64,000 bases of DNA from Acidobacteriota bacterium (GCA_030550025.1 JAUQQC010000004.1:124001-188000); one strand, 5' to 3'. Counted from the stretch's first letter, positions 1 through 9,245 are shown. The notes: generated from the sequence alone by a model not told the origin. A program made the numbers and translations.

Positions 1-808
1 GTCCGTCGCGAAGGAAACCGATGAGCGTGAGGCCGAAATCGCGGGCCACGGCGACGGCCAGGCTGCTTGGCGCGCCAATGGCCGCCACCACGGGGATACC
101 GGCCACGAGCGCTTTTTGCACCAGCTCGAAGCTCGCGCGCCCGCTCAGGAGAACGATCGTGCGGGAGGCCGGAATCCGATCGGCGAGCACCAGGTGTCCG
201 ATCACCTTATCCATGGCATTGTGGCGACCCACGTCTTCGCGTACGAGCAGAAGCCGTCCCTGCTCGTCAAAGAGCGCCGAGGCGTGAACGCCTCCCGTAT
301 GGGCGAAGAGCGTTTGCGCGCGTCGCGCGATCTCCGAGAGGGAGAAGATCGTCTCGCGAGAGAGGGGGGCCATTTCGGCAACCGGATGTCGAACGAGCGC
401 GCGCACGAGCTCCAGCGATGCCTTCCCGCAGATGCCGCAGCTTGAGGTCGTGTAGAAGTTCCGGCTGAATCGCGCCGGATCCACATCCACGCCTTCGGCC
501 AGGACGACATTCACGACATTACGGGAAGCATCGCCTTCGTGCTCGGAGCAGTAGTGGATGTCTCGAATATCTTGACGACTCCGAATCACGCCTTCGGCGA
601 AGAGGAATCCGATGGCCAGCTCGAAATCATGGCCCGGCGTGCGCATGGTCACGGCGAGGCTGTGCGCGACCCACGTCCCTCCTTCGCGCCACAGCACGCG
701 CACTTCCATCGGTTCTTCGACGGCCAAGGCCTCTTCCCGCACGTGGACGCTCTCTCGCTCGACGGCGAGCACGGGAGCGCAGCACATCAGGTCCGAGGGC
801 TCTCGCAT
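1..808 (-). CDS. fdhD: FdhD, sulfur carrier for formate dehydrogenase (3' end cut by window)
   Basis: FdhD passes sulfur from a cysteine desulfurase to the molybdenum cofactor of formate dehydrogenases; without it the enzyme is inactive. The reading frame, translated from the reverse strand, shows the family's TSSCGICGKASL motif with the two sulfur-carrying cysteines, a REDVGRHNAMDK motif, and the SGRASFELVQKA / GAPSSLAVAVA C-terminal segments. The ATG at 808 follows an AGGAGG ribosome site that overlaps the stop codon of the upstream molybdoenzyme gene (10 nt gap), so the two are co-transcribed and probably co-translated. About 269 residues are visible; only the extreme C-terminus lies outside the window. 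The neighbouring FdhF/YdeP gene is the obvious client. Confidence 0.95.
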   Translation of the reverse strand, partial: MREPSDLMCCAPVLAVERESVHVREEALAVEEPMEVRVLWREGGTWVAHSLAVTMRTPGHDFELAIGFLFAEGVIRSRQDIRDIHYCSEHEGDASRNVVNVVLAEGVDVDPARFSRNFYTTSSCGICGKASLELVRALVRHPVAEMAPLSRETIFSLSEIARRAQTLFAHTGGVHASALFDEQGRLLLVREDVGRHNAMDKVIGHLVLADRIPASRTIVLLSGRASFELVQKALVAGIPVVAAIGAPSSLAVAVARDFGLTLIGFLRDG

Positions 809-818
809 CGTCGCCTCC

Positions 819-3008
819 TCATGCCGTTGGCGCTGAGTCCGGGAGGACTTCGACGATCGCATTGCGGAAGGCCGGCATGCCGCATTCGGGATCGCAGGCG
901 CCGCGAGGGATGAGCGCGTTGGCTTCCGGCCAATACATCATCACCACGCCGGGACAAATCGGCCCCGATCGTGCGCGTCCGCGGAATTCTCCGCTCTCGG
1001 ACCGTACGAGGATGGGATCGCCATCGCAAAGGCCGAGACGCCGCATATCCTCCGGCGCGAGGATCACGTCCTCGCGGCGCGCTTGGGCGAGCCCATCCCG
1101 GTCGCCAAAGACCATGCTGTTGAACTGCTTCCCGCGACGGGTCGTCAGGTGAAAGCGGCCTGCGGGGACGTCGCGATCGGGTGGCACAAGGGGCGTGAAG
1201 CGCGCTCTCCCGCTCGGCGTGGGGAATCGGCCCCCTTCGCCGAGTCGCGGGCCGCCCCATTGGATTTGATCTCCGCGTCGCCGCAAGTTTTGAATCCCTT
1301 CATAGAATGGCACAAGACGCGCGATCTCCTCTCGAATCGCTTCGGTCGAAGCGAAGGTGATCTCCGCCGCGAGTTCGGGACGGACGCGCCGCGCGATCTC
1401 CACCAGCACGCGCCATTCCTCGCGCGCCTCGGGCAGGCGCGGCCCCGGAATTTCAGGATTGAAGATGATGCGTCGTTCGGTCGTCGTCTCCGTACTGCCG
1501 CCGGCCATCTCGTAGCGCGTTGTCGCCGGAAGGATCAGGACCGTATCGGCTGGGTCCACAAGCATCTGCGGATTGAGGACGATGTCGTGATGCACGCGCA
1601 ACGGGATGCGCGCGAGGGCTTCCTGGACGAATTGGCTGTCGGGGAGAACGCCCGCGAGGTTGCTGCCGATCAGATAGAGCATGTCCAACTCCCCGCGATG
1701 CGCCGCTTCGATCATCTCCGCGACAAAATATCCGCGCCAGGCGGGGACAGGGAATCCCCATGCTGCGGCCAACCGCTCGGCGCTTTGCTCGGTGATCGAG
1801 AGGCCACCCGGGAATTGGTTGGGGACGGCGCCCATCTCCGCTCCCCCCTGGACGCCGGAATGGCCACGAATGGCGACGAGCCCGCAATGGGGACGTCCGA
1901 GCATCCCACGCGCCAGCGCCAGATTGACGATGGCCTTGACATTAGCCACGCCGTGCTCGTGCATGGTCACGCCCATGGACCAAATGAATACGGCCGTTCG
2001 CGCGCGCGCGTACAAGCGCGCGAAGTCGAGCATCCGTTCGCGCGTCGTGCCGGAGAGGCGCTCCAAGTGCTCGAAGCTCTGTTCCTGCAGCGCGCGCACC
2101 AGCTCCTCCCATCCCTCCGTGTGCTGCGCGATAAATGCGCGATCCACCCACTCGTTCGCGATCAGGTGTTTGAGGACGCCGTTCAAAAAGGCGATGTCGC
2201 CGCCGACGCGAATCGGGAAGAACTCGTCGGCGACCCGCGTTCCGAAGAGCGCCGAATCGAGCGCGGAGGGGACCCAGTATCGCTCCAATCCCGGCTCGCG
2301 ATAGGGGTTGATGACGGCGATGCGCGTGCCGCGCTTCTTCGCTTGGTGGATGTACTTCATCGCCACCGGCTGATTGTTCGCGAGATCGCTGCCGATGAGT
2401 ACCAGCCAGTCCGTCCCGATCCAATCCCGATAGCTGCAGGTCGAGGCCGCGTAGCCAATCGTCTGTTTGAGCGCCGTCGTGCTCGGCGCATGGCAGATGC
2501 GCGCCGAGTTGTCAATGTGATTGGTGCCGAGCAGCCGCGCGACTTTCTGCGCCACGTAGTAGGTCTCATTCACGGTTCCCCGCGAGACCACATAGAAGGC
2601 GATCCGCTCAGGCGCGGTCGCGCGCACGCGTTCGGCGATCAGTTCCAACGCGTCATCCCACGCGATCGGTCGGAATCCCGGCTCGCCCCGGCGGCGCACC
2701 AGCGGCATGGGGAGGCGCCCCAGCCGTCGCAGCTCCGATTCGCTCATCGCCCGCAGCCGGGTCGCATCGTCCAGCCGTCGCACATCGAGAGGCCCCATCG
2801 TATTCAGGCGGAGAAGACGCAGTCGAATCCAGCAGAGGTGAATCCCTGAGATCGTCCAGTCGCGCAGGCCGCTGGTGCCGAGCGCGCATCCATCGCAGAC
2901 GCCCTGGGTCAGGATCCGCCATGCGTAGCCGAGGCGATCCCGGTTCTCCCACACGGCACGAAGGACTTCCAGATAGGCGGAGATCTGTCGCTCCCGCTCG
3001 CCTCGCAT
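819..3008 (-). CDS. FdhF/YdeP-family molybdopterin oxidoreductase (formate dehydrogenase-like)
   Basis: A 729-residue catalytic subunit of the DMSO reductase superfamily, closest in pattern to the FdhF/YdeP group. Cys172-His173 in ARICHAPS sits where E. coli FdhH has the selenocysteine-His pair, and the later [14 protein letters not shown] and [14 protein letters not shown] segments match the FdhH region holding the catalytic arginine. The C-terminal molybdopterin-dinucleotide domain begins near [13 protein letters not shown]. At the N-terminus only three cysteines (C38, C41, C59) are placed as possible Fe-S ligands, so the [4Fe-4S] site is atypical. No beta, gamma or diaphorase subunit is adjacent; only fdhD follows. 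The ATG at 3008 has a GGGAGG ribosome site. The substrate is unknown: formate oxidation is plausible, but YdeP-type proteins have other proposed roles. Confidence 0.9.
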   Translation of the reverse strand: MRGERERQISAYLEVLRAVWENRDRLGYAWRILTQGVCDGCALGTSGLRDWTISGIHLCWIRLRLLRLNTMGPLDVRRLDDATRLRAMSESELRRLGRLPMPLVRRRGEPGFRPIAWDDALELIAERVRATAPERIAFYVVSRGTVNETYYVAQKVARLLGTNHIDNSARICHAPSTTALKQTIGYAASTCSYRDWIGTDWLVLIGSDLANNQPVAMKYIHQAKKRGTRIAVINPYREPGLERYWVPSALDSALFGTRVADEFFPIRVGGDIAFLNGVLKHLIANEWVDRAFIAQHTEGWEELVRALQEQSFEHLERLSGTTRERMLDFARLYARARTAVFIWSMGVTMHEHGVANVKAIVNLALARGMLGRPHCGLVAIRGHSGVQGGAEMGAVPNQFPGGLSITEQSAERLAAAWGFPVPAWRGYFVAEMIEAAHRGELDMLYLIGSNLAGVLPDSQFVQEALARIPLRVHHDIVLNPQMLVDPADTVLILPATTRYEMAGGSTETTTERRIIFNPEIPGPRLPEAREEWRVLVEIARRVRPELAAEITFASTEAIREEIARLVPFYEGIQNLRRRGDQIQWGGPRLGEGGRFPTPSGRARFTPLVPPDRDVPAGRFHLTTRRGKQFNSMVFGDRDGLAQARREDVILAPEDMRRLGLCDGDPILVRSESGEFRGRARSGPICPGVVMMYWPEANALIPRGACDPECGMPAFRNAIVEVLPDSAPTA

Positions 3009-3029
3009 TCTGCCCTCCCGCTGGGGAAG

Positions 3030-3059
3030 AGTTTACCGAGCGGTGCTCCGCGCGGTCAA
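3030..3059 (-). promoter_or_regulatory. Sigma-70-like promoter of the FdhF/YdeP-fdhD operon
   Basis: Reading the minus strand, TTGACC (3059-3054) and TAAACT (3035-3030) are separated by 18 nt, and the -10 ends 21 nt before the ATG at 3008. This gives the operon its own promoter, separate from radC upstream. Based on sequence match only. Confidence 0.5.
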
Positions 3060-3136
3060 CGCACGGGGGATTCGCTAGGAAGTGGCAGAGAGAGTTCTCC
3101 CCTCTTCAGGCAGGGGAAGGCCCTTTGGCGGGCGTA

Positions 3137-3838
3137 TTAAAGCTCCCCATGTTCGGCGAAGCTCCAGTAGCGATTGTGACCGACGACCAGGTGATCCAAG
3201 AGCGAGAGCTCCATCAGGCGGCACGCCTCTTTCAGCTCGCGCGTGATCTGCCGGTCTTGAGGACTCGGCTCGGGATTCCCCGAAGGATGATTGTGCGCAC
3301 AGATGATGGCCGCCGCGCCATGTTGCAGCGCGCGCTTGATGACTTCGCGGGGGTGGACGGAGCTGGCGTTGATGGTACCCCGGAACAGCTCCTCGATGGC
3401 CAGGATCTCGTTCTTGCTGTTCAGAAAGAGCACGGTGAAGACTTCGTGATGGAGGTCGCGCATCGAGTGGGCGAGAAGTTGATAGACATCGTCGGGATTG
3501 CGGACGGCGCGGCGCGCGTCAAGCTGCTCGCGCAGATAGCGCTTGCTCAGTTCGATGGTCGCCAGTAGCGTGGCGATCTTGGCATCGCCGAGCCCCTTGA
3601 CGGCGCGCAGCTCGCGATAATCGGCCGAGAAGAGCCCGCGCAGCCCTTGGAAGCGCTGCAGGAGGGCGCGCGCCAGGTCCACGGCACTACGACCGCTCAC
3701 CCCCGTGCGCAGAAAGATGGCCAGTAGCTCCGCATCCGAGAGCGCTTCGGGCCCTTGCTTGAGCAGGCGCTCGCGTGGCCGCTCGTGCCGAGGCCAGTAC
3801 TTGATGGCGTCTTCGCGGAGCGGTTCTTTCGTCTCCAT
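3137..3838 (-). CDS. radC: RadC family JAB1/MPN-domain protein
   Basis: A 233-residue RadC-type protein. The N-terminal helix-hairpin-helix region (RPRERLLKQGPEALSDAELL, then AVKGLGDAKIATLLA) is followed by a JAB1/MPN metalloprotease-like domain with the zinc signature HNHPSGNPEPSPQD. The family name comes from an old DNA-repair mapping that was later withdrawn; its true function is unknown, and members are often linked to mobile elements or natural transformation. The ATG at 3838 is chosen because it gives the usual family length. A longer frame reaching 4177 would run through the aldolase gene upstream and looks artefactual. It lies 43 nt after the aldolase gene, so co-transcription is likely. 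Confidence 0.9.
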   Translation of the reverse strand: METKEPLREDAIKYWPRHERPRERLLKQGPEALSDAELLAIFLRTGVSGRSAVDLARALLQRFQGLRGLFSADYRELRAVKGLGDAKIATLLATIELSKRYLREQLDARRAVRNPDDVYQLLAHSMRDLHHEVFTVLFLNSKNEILAIEELFRGTINASSVHPREVIKRALQHGAAAIICAHNHPSGNPEPSPQDRQITRELKEACRLMELSLLDHLVVGHNRYWSFAEHGEL

Positions 3839-3881
3839 ATGGGCGAGCGAAGGGGGATCATGTCCGATCCCCCCTCGGCGT

Positions 3882-4964
3882 TCATGATCGCACGCCGGCT
3901 TGATACCGCCGATACCACTCCGGTCCCTGATGCTGGAGGCGGAGGTTGACGGGGCCGCCGAAGCGGCGATGCTCAAACCACGGCGTCGCGCGCTCGGCGA
4001 TCTCGTTGAGCCGGCGGAAATTCTCTCGCGCCTGCGTCTGCAGCGCCTGCACGAGCTTCGCTTCGTCGGGATAGAACGCGACGGCGTCTTTCCAGATGGC
4101 GCGCCCGCAGAGGAAGCCGTTGGCACCCGCCTCGACGGCGAGCTTCGTGTTCTCAATGAACTCCTCGATGTCCACACCCGCGCTCAGGAGGACCCATGGG
4201 ACGCCCGCCGCTTCATTCAGCTCGCGACAGTAGGCCTTCACTTCTTCGAGCGTGTACACGGGCTCGGCGTCCTTCTTCCCAAAAGGAGCCGATTGGAACT
4301 CGCGGCAGTATTTCAGATTCGCTGGGAATTCGAGCTTCAGCACGTCCACTTGATATTCGGGCTTGGAGAATTCCTGCGCGCTTCGGATGACGATCCGAGG
4401 TTTCTGTCGGGCGTATTCAGGGGTATTCGTGCCGCTGCCATCGAGCGCATAACCGACCGTCTCCAAGAGGAACGGGATATCCAACTCAGCGCATTCCTGA
4501 CCGACGCGCCGCACGAGGTCTTGCTGATGCTGGCGCGCTTTCTCGTCCGCGTCCGGGTGGTAGTAGAGCAGGAGCTTCACGGCATCCGCACCGGCCGCGC
4601 GCGCCTTCCAGGCATTCCAGCCTTCGATCAGCTTCGTGTACCGACTCTTGCCAATGGCTTCGTATCCGGTCTCCTCATATGCCAGGAGCAGGCCGACGTG
4701 CCCTGGGATATAGGCGATCGAGTATGGGTATCCGTAGATCGGATCCGTGAGCACAGCCGTGGCCATCGGCGCGAGCGTCTTGGTCACCAATTGCTTCACG
4801 CGAGCGATCTCCTCAAACGTCACTTGCTCTTTCGACTTGCCCGAAGAGCGGGCGAGCGATTCGATGAGCGATCCGCGTTGATCAATGGCCATCATCTTGA
4901 ATCGGCCGGCCGCATCGGCCAGCCGCATGAGCCCGCGAAACTTCCCCGCTGAGATCTCCGTCAT
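3882..4964 (-). CDS. LacD-like class I aldolase (tagatose 1,6-diphosphate aldolase family)
   Basis: A 360-residue aldolase of the LacD/DeoC-like class I group, which cleaves ketose 1,6-bisphosphates such as tagatose or fructose bisphosphate into two trioses. Family features are the N-terminal FKMMAIDQRGSL segment, an ADAVKLLLYY strand carrying the probable Schiff-base lysine, LLETVGYALDG, DVLKLEFPAN and the C-terminal phosphate-binding LSAGVDIEEF / GANGFLCGRAIW region. The ATG at 4964 follows GGAGGGAGCT. A longer upstream frame reads into the pseudouridine synthase gene and is rejected. No galactose or tagatose genes are near, so it may serve as a general bisphosphate aldolase. The tail (about residues 330-360) is Arg/Trp-rich. 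Confidence 0.88.
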   Translation of the reverse strand: MTEISAGKFRGLMRLADAAGRFKMMAIDQRGSLIESLARSSGKSKEQVTFEEIARVKQLVTKTLAPMATAVLTDPIYGYPYSIAYIPGHVGLLLAYEETGYEAIGKSRYTKLIEGWNAWKARAAGADAVKLLLYYHPDADEKARQHQQDLVRRVGQECAELDIPFLLETVGYALDGSGTNTPEYARQKPRIVIRSAQEFSKPEYQVDVLKLEFPANLKYCREFQSAPFGKKDAEPVYTLEEVKAYCRELNEAAGVPWVLLSAGVDIEEFIENTKLAVEAGANGFLCGRAIWKDAVAFYPDEAKLVQALQTQARENFRRLNEIAERATPWFEHRRFGGPVNLRLQHQGPEWYRRYQAGVRS

Positions 4965-4996
4965 AGCTCCCTCCGTGACCATGTGGTGAACGAACA

Positions 4997-5026
4997 AGGA
5001 TAGCGAACGAGCGGCATTCCCCTCAA
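4997..5026 (-). promoter_or_regulatory. Sigma-70-like promoter upstream of the LacD-like aldolase
   Basis: On the minus strand TTGAGG (5026-5021) and TATCCT (5002-4997) are 18 nt apart, and the -10 ends 32 nt before the ATG at 4964. The match is moderate. It lies in the 136-nt gap after the pseudouridine synthase gene. Confidence 0.4.
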
Positions 5027-5100
5027 GGATGCGGGGTGAAGGGCGCGCGATCCTCACCGCTGCGTTCCGCGCGTCTTCGACGGCTCCGGCCATCGGGACT

Positions 5101-6066
5101 TCAGAAGCTGCCCGAGGTGGCGCGCCACAGCTGGAGAAGCTCGCGGAACTCCTCCGGTGAAGGGGAGTGAAAACGGAGTGGCTCTCCCGTGCGCGGGTGA
5201 GGGAAGGCGAGCGAGGCGGCGTGCAGGAAGTGGCGTGCGAAACGGCGGCCCACGCGCTGCATCCACGCCTGGAACGCGGCATAGGCTTGCGGTCCGTAGA
5301 GCGCGTCGCCGACGATCGGATGGCCGATCGCCGCCAGATGGAGGCGAATCTGGTGCGTGCGTCCAGTCTGCGGCCGCGCCTCAAGAAGCGTGAGGCCGTG
5401 CACGATGTCGAGCACGCGGATCTCCGTGAGCGCTTCTCGGCCCGAATCCATCACCCGCCAATGTGGATACTGCGTGGGATCCCACCCAATCGGCCGCGCG
5501 ATCCGAAGCTCCCCTTCGTGCAGTTCGCCGTGAACGAGAGCGAGATAGGTTTTCTCCACACGGCGTTCGCGGAAGTGTCGCGCCAGCACGCGATGCGCCG
5601 ATTCGGTCTTCGCGACGACCAGGAGTCCGGACGTGAAGCGATCGAGCCGATGGACGAGTCCGGGACGCGTTCCCAGCGCCTGCTGACTCAGATGGTGACA
5701 GAGCGCATTCAGCAAGGTGCCGGAGGTCATCTCGCGGTTCGGATAGACGAGCATGCCCGCCGGTTTCTCCACGACCAAGATCGCGTCGTCTTCAAAGACA
5801 ATACGGAGCGGGATCGGTTCGGGGACGAGCGCCGGTGTTGGCCTGGGATCAATCTCGACGGTCACCAGATCGCCCACACGCAATCGGTAGTTCGAGCGTG
5901 ACGGTTGTCCGTTGACGCGCACGCGCCCGTCGGCCGTCGCTCGGCGCAACAGCACGCGACTCACCTGCGGGAACGCCCGCGCTAAAAAGTGATCGAGCCG
6001 CTGCCCCGCCTCGGCCTCCCCGATTGAGAATACGAACCGCGCGCTCCGCTCCATCACCTCGGCCAT
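5101..6066 (-). CDS. RluA/RluD-family rRNA pseudouridine synthase
   Basis: Isomerises selected uridines in 23S rRNA to pseudouridine. An N-terminal S4 RNA-binding domain (RLDHFLARAFPQVSRVLLRR) is followed by the RluA-type catalytic domain with the signature LVHRLDRFTSGLLVVAK, whose aspartate is the nucleophile, and the later PQTGRTHQIRLHL motif. The start at 6066 (MAEVMERS) gives 321 residues and lies 9 nt downstream of a TATACT hexamer. An in-frame ATG at 6141 would add 25 residues that look non-conserved, so it is second choice. RluD (large-subunit helix 69) is the likeliest specificity, but RluA-family members are hard to separate by eye. Confidence 0.9.
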   Translation of the reverse strand: MAEVMERSARFVFSIGEAEAGQRLDHFLARAFPQVSRVLLRRATADGRVRVNGQPSRSNYRLRVGDLVTVEIDPRPTPALVPEPIPLRIVFEDDAILVVEKPAGMLVYPNREMTSGTLLNALCHHLSQQALGTRPGLVHRLDRFTSGLLVVAKTESAHRVLARHFRERRVEKTYLALVHGELHEGELRIARPIGWDPTQYPHWRVMDSGREALTEIRVLDIVHGLTLLEARPQTGRTHQIRLHLAAIGHPIVGDALYGPQAYAAFQAWMQRVGRRFARHFLHAASLAFPHPRTGEPLRFHSPSPEEFRELLQLWRATSGSF

Positions 6067-6075
6067 CGCTGCCAA

Positions 6076-6081
6076 AGTATA
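6076..6081 (-). promoter_or_regulatory. -10 hexamer close to the pseudouridine synthase start (leaderless candidate)
   Basis: TATACT on the minus strand ends exactly 9 nt before the ATG at 6066, which would put the transcription start at or within a few bases of the start codon. No ribosome site precedes this ATG. No clear -35 box is seen. Confidence 0.4.
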
Positions 6082-6165
6082 CGAGGCGGAAGCCCGAACG
6101 GGGAATATCCGAAGGAGGAGGTCCGGAACGGTCTTCGGCATGTAGCGCCTTCGACCGTTTCTCGC

Positions 6166-6171
6166 TATAAT
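6166..6171 (+). promoter_or_regulatory. -10 hexamer upstream of moaA
   Basis: A perfect TATAAT ends 23 nt before the moaA ATG at 6195. The corresponding -35 position shows no good match. The leader would be only about 15-20 nt, too short for a molybdenum-cofactor riboswitch. Confidence 0.5.
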
Positions 6172-6194
6172 GCCTGCTGTCGCGAGGCGGAAGC

Positions 6195-7199
6195 ATGCAC
6201 GATCAGTATCAACGTCCGGCGAGGGACTTGCGCCTCTCGGTCACCGACCGATGTAACTTCCGCTGCCTCTACTGCATGCCCTTGCCGGACTACGCGTGGG
6301 TGGAGCGGAAGGAATTGCTCACGTTCGAGGAGATCGTACGCCTGACGCGCTTATTCGTTCAGCTCGGCGTGGAGAAGATCAAGCTGACGGGCGGGGAGCC
6401 GTTGCTTCGGCGAAATCTCGAGGACCTGATCGCGCGACTGACGGCGATCCCCGGCGTGCGCGATCTCTGCTTGACGACTAATGGATCGCTTCTGGCCGAG
6501 CGGGCCGAACGACTGCGCGCGGCCGGGTTGCAGCGCGTGAACGTGAGCTTGGATACGCTCGATGCGGAGAAGTTCCGGCGGATCACACAACGGGGCGAAC
6601 TCGGGCGCGTGCTCGAGGGGCTCTTCGAGGCGAAGCGCGTCGGCTTGCATCCGGTGAAGATCAACGCCGTGATCGAGCGCGGGGTAAACGAGGACGACAT
6701 CATCCCGCTCGCCCGGTTCTCGCTGGAACATGGCTTCGCGCTGCGCTTCATCGAGTATATGGACGTCGGCACGGCGAACGCGTGGCGCTGGGAGAAGGTC
6801 GTCCCGAAGGCGGAGATCGTGCGTATCCTGATGCGCGAGTTCCCGCTTCGCGAGATCGGGCGGGAGCACGAGAGCGATACGGCCGTGCGGTATCACTTGG
6901 CCGACGGACGGGGAGACATCGGCATCATCGCGTCCGTGACCGAGCCTTTCTGCGCAGGATGCACGCGCGTGCGTCTGACCTCAGACGGCAAGCTCGTGAC
7001 GTGTCTCTTCTCCGCCGAGGGATACGATCTGAAGGCCCTGCTGCGGGGGGGGGCGTCGGATGAGGAGATCCGTGCCGCCATCTCTCGCGTATGGGGGGCA
7101 CGCCGCGACCGGTATTCGGAAGAACGGTGGGAAGCACTTCGCGCTGGACGTCTGCTCCCGCCTCGGCCCCGCTGGGAGATGATTCGATTAGGGGGATGA
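6195..7199 (+). CDS. moaA: MoaA, GTP 3',8-cyclase (molybdenum cofactor biosynthesis)
   Basis: A radical SAM enzyme making the first committed step of molybdopterin synthesis, turning GTP into 3',8-cyclo-7,8-dihydro-GTP. The N-terminal cluster cysteines C20, C24 and C27 lie in CNFRCLYC. The C-terminal cluster is in CAGCTRVRLTSDGKLVTC. The protein ends in Gly-Gly (MIRLGG), the double glycine needed for activity. Its 334 residues are a normal length. Together with mogA near 48.5 kb and fdhD at the left edge it supports the molybdoenzyme at 0.8-3 kb. It is transcribed alone, divergent from the pseudouridine synthase gene, and convergent with the next gene. Confidence 0.96.
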   Translation: MHDQYQRPARDLRLSVTDRCNFRCLYCMPLPDYAWVERKELLTFEEIVRLTRLFVQLGVEKIKLTGGEPLLRRNLEDLIARLTAIPGVRDLCLTTNGSLLAERAERLRAAGLQRVNVSLDTLDAEKFRRITQRGELGRVLEGLFEAKRVGLHPVKINAVIERGVNEDDIIPLARFSLEHGFALRFIEYMDVGTANAWRWEKVVPKAEIVRILMREFPLREIGREHESDTAVRYHLADGRGDIGIIASVTEPFCAGCTRVRLTSDGKLVTCLFSAEGYDLKALLRGGASDEEIRAAISRVWGARRDRYSEERWEALRAGRLLPPRPRWEMIRLGG

Positions 7200-7212
7200 A
7201 TCCGTTCCCCCT
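7190..7212. terminator. Hairpin between convergent genes
   Basis: AGGGGGA (7190-7196) and TCCCCCT (7206-7212) form a perfect 7-bp stem with a 9-nt loop. The hairpin spans the stop codons of both moaA (+) and the small secreted protein (-), placing it where a bidirectional terminator would be. There is no clear T tract on either side, so intrinsic termination would be weak. Confidence 0.4.
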
Positions 7213-7760
7213 CATTGCGATTTCGGCCGCGGGTGCGTGAGAATCCGCTCGCCCGCGAAGGCATTGAGGGCTTCAAAGCGCAACCGCGTCGCCGTCTTGA
7301 AGACGCGCTCGGCCTCGGCGGTCAGGCCGAGCGGAAACGCGCGCGTCATGGGCTCAAGGTCCTTGAGCTGTCGTCGCACGTGGAGATCGAAGTCCTTGTA
7401 GGCGCTCTTTCGTCGCCCTCCGGGGGGGACCGTCTCGATCCGCGCGAACGCGTGCTCAAGAAGCGCTTGATAGGCGAGGAGCACGGAGAGGGCGGGATCA
7501 AAGCTCTCCTGATTGGTGAGGCGCTTCGCCTCCTGGAGGCGCTTCTCAGCGATCCGCAAAAGCAGGCGCACCTGCTTGGCCGGATTCCTCTCGCGGGCCA
7601 ATTGCGCTTGCTCCTCGGCGCTCAAAAGGGCGGAGAGGTCGGTCCCTTGTGGGAGCGCGCGGGCCGCTTCTTCTGCTTGGAGAGCGATGAGTGCTCCGAG
7701 CGTTCCCAGTCGAATCCATCGTGCGAGGGGAGAGCGCATCCTCTTCGCCCACACCTTCAT
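7212..7760 (-). CDS. Hypothetical secreted protein
   Basis: I do not recognise the family. The 182-residue product starts with basic residues and a hydrophobic stretch (WIRLGTLGALIALQ) consistent with a signal peptide or membrane anchor. The remainder is helical and charged, with segments such as EEQAQLARERNPAKQVRLLLRIA and a C-terminal part with repeated Arg/Lys. Its start overlaps the stop of the upstream TPR gene by 4 nt (ATGA), so the two are translationally coupled and probably work together, perhaps as an envelope pair. Confidence 0.75.
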   Translation of the reverse strand: MKVWAKRMRSPLARWIRLGTLGALIALQAEEAARALPQGTDLSALLSAEEQAQLARERNPAKQVRLLLRIAEKRLQEAKRLTNQESFDPALSVLLAYQALLEHAFARIETVPPGGRRKSAYKDFDLHVRRQLKDLEPMTRAFPLGLTAEAERVFKTATRLRFEALNAFAGERILTHPRPKSQ

Positions 7761-9220
7761 CGCCGCCGGTGTTTCTTCGCCTCTTCGATCTGGCGTCGTA
7801 ACGCCGGCAGGCGAAACCGCACGCTCTCGATCTCCGTCCGATGCTTCGTCGGATCGGCGAGCGCGAGGAAGCGCTCGTACATCGGGAGCGCGCGTTCGTA
7901 CTCCCTCAGTCGGTCATAGCTGATGGCGAGGAAGTAATAAGCGACGGCCATCTCCGGCTTGCGCTCGATGAGCCATGCGAATTCGCGCGCGGCCTGCGCG
8001 TAGTCCTTCAGCTCGAAATAGGCCGTCCCCAGCCCCGCATGCGCCGGAAAGTTGTTCGGATCGCGGGCGAGGACGCTCGTGAGGACTTCGATCGCTTCGG
8101 GGAAGCGACGAAGCTTCAAGAGCGCGGCGCCCAAGTTCGTACGATGATGGAGGTTCTCCGGATCGAAACGCGCGGCTTGCTCGAAGGCGCGCGCGGCTTT
8201 CTCCGGATCGTTCGGAAGGAGCAGTTCTCCGAGCAGTGCTTGCGCTTTTGGATCCTGCGGGTGCGTTTCGGCCAACTGTTGCGCGTGCGCGAGCGCTTCG
8301 GCCGAACGCCCCACACGTTCGAGCAAAGCGATCAGATGCTCGCGCGCTTCCCGGTGAGTCGGTTCGCGCGCGAGGATTTTCTGAAAGAGCGCGATGGCGT
8401 CTTCGGTCCGTCCGGCGAGGGCATAGGCTTCGGCCAATCGCTGCTCGGCGGCCGTCGTCTTGCGGGCGCGTGCGAGCACTTCCAGGTCCTCGATGGCGCG
8501 CGCATAGTCTCTTCGCGCCAGGAGCAATCGGCTGCGCGCCTCGCGCGCGGCCAGAGCATTCGGATCCAGCGCGAGCGCGCGCGCGTACGCTTCAAGCGCG
8601 GCCTCGGGATCGCCCTTCTGTTCCTCGGCCAGGCCAAGAAGGATGTAGAACGCCGCCGTCGGCGGACCGAGTTCCGCAGCGCGGTGCAATTCGGCGAGCG
8701 CCTCGGCGGGCGCCTTCCGCGCCAGGGCCAGCGACGCGCGCACAAGGCGCGCGCGCTGCAGATGCGGATCGAGTTCGAGGGCGCGCTCAAGGTGCGCCTC
8801 CGCTTCCGAGAGCTGTCGCTGGTGCAGAAGGACTTCGGCCAGCAGCGTATGCGCGCGAGCGAAGAACGCCGCCAGCGCCGGATCGGGCGTCGCCGCTTCG
8901 CCCAGCAGCTCGCGCTCGCGTTCGAGCAAGCGGGCGAGATCCTTCCGACTCTCCTCCCACCGGTCGAGGGCGAAATAGGCGGCCGCGCGTTGGTACATGG
9001 CCTCTGGGAAATCCGGCCAGTGCTCCAGAGCAGCCGTATAGAGTGCGATCGCTTCCATCAACTGCCCTTGTTCGTGGGCAGCTTGCCCCGCCTCGAACTT
9101 CGCGATGGCCTCTTCGCGCGCGCGCTCTTCCGAAGCCGGTCGTTGCGCGCGTTCGGGAGCGCCGAGACCGGCCCGGAGAAGCAGCAGCAAAAGGACGATC
9201 GCAATGTGATCGTTCCTCAT
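7757..9220 (-). CDS. TPR-repeat protein with signal peptide
   Basis: A 487-residue protein with a hydrophobic N-terminus ([16 protein letters not shown]) followed by a near-continuous run of tetratricopeptide repeats. Typical helices include [76 protein letters not shown] and the final [16 protein letters not shown] solenoids are protein-interaction scaffolds; the export signal places this one in the periplasm or anchored to a membrane. Such proteins are abundant in Acidobacteriota and Planctomycetota. It is coupled to the small secreted protein downstream. The partner cannot be told from sequence. Confidence 0.88.
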   Translation of the reverse strand: MRNDHIAIVLLLLLLRAGLGAPERAQRPASEERAREEAIAKFEAGQAAHEQGQLMEAIALYTAALEHWPDFPEAMYQRAAAYFALDRWEESRKDLARLLERERELLGEAATPDPALAAFFARAHTLLAEVLLHQRQLSEAEAHLERALELDPHLQRARLVRASLALARKAPAEALAELHRAAELGPPTAAFYILLGLAEEQKGDPEAALEAYARALALDPNALAAREARSRLLLARRDYARAIEDLEVLARARKTTAAEQRLAEAYALAGRTEDAIALFQKILAREPTHREAREHLIALLERVGRSAEALAHAQQLAETHPQDPKAQALLGELLLPNDPEKAARAFEQAARFDPENLHHRTNLGAALLKLRRFPEAIEVLTSVLARDPNNFPAHAGLGTAYFELKDYAQAAREFAWLIERKPEMAVAYYFLAISYDRLREYERALPMYERFLALADPTKHRTEIESVRFRLPALRRQIEEAKKHRRR

Positions 9221-9245
9221 CTCTTGCCTCCGTCCGCGTGGGAAA

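Noticed and set aside
2493-2495. Possible selenocysteine in the FdhF-like enzyme
   Set aside because: The codon is TGC (Cys172), not TGA, so no SECIS-dependent decoding is needed.
1083-2849. A 588-codon open frame on the plus strand
   Set aside because: It is antisense to the molybdoenzyme gene, whose domain motifs are clear; high-GC antisense frames of this length are common.
3838-4177. N-terminal extension of RadC into the aldolase gene
   Set aside because: The extra residues are a shadow of the aldolase frame and are not RadC-like; the ATG at 3838 gives normal length.
4964-5384. N-terminal extension of the LacD-like aldolase
   Set aside because: It runs through the pseudouridine synthase gene, and the ATG at 4964 has a strong ribosome site.
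6172-6194. Molybdenum-cofactor riboswitch before moaA
   Set aside because: The interval between the -10 and the start is too short.
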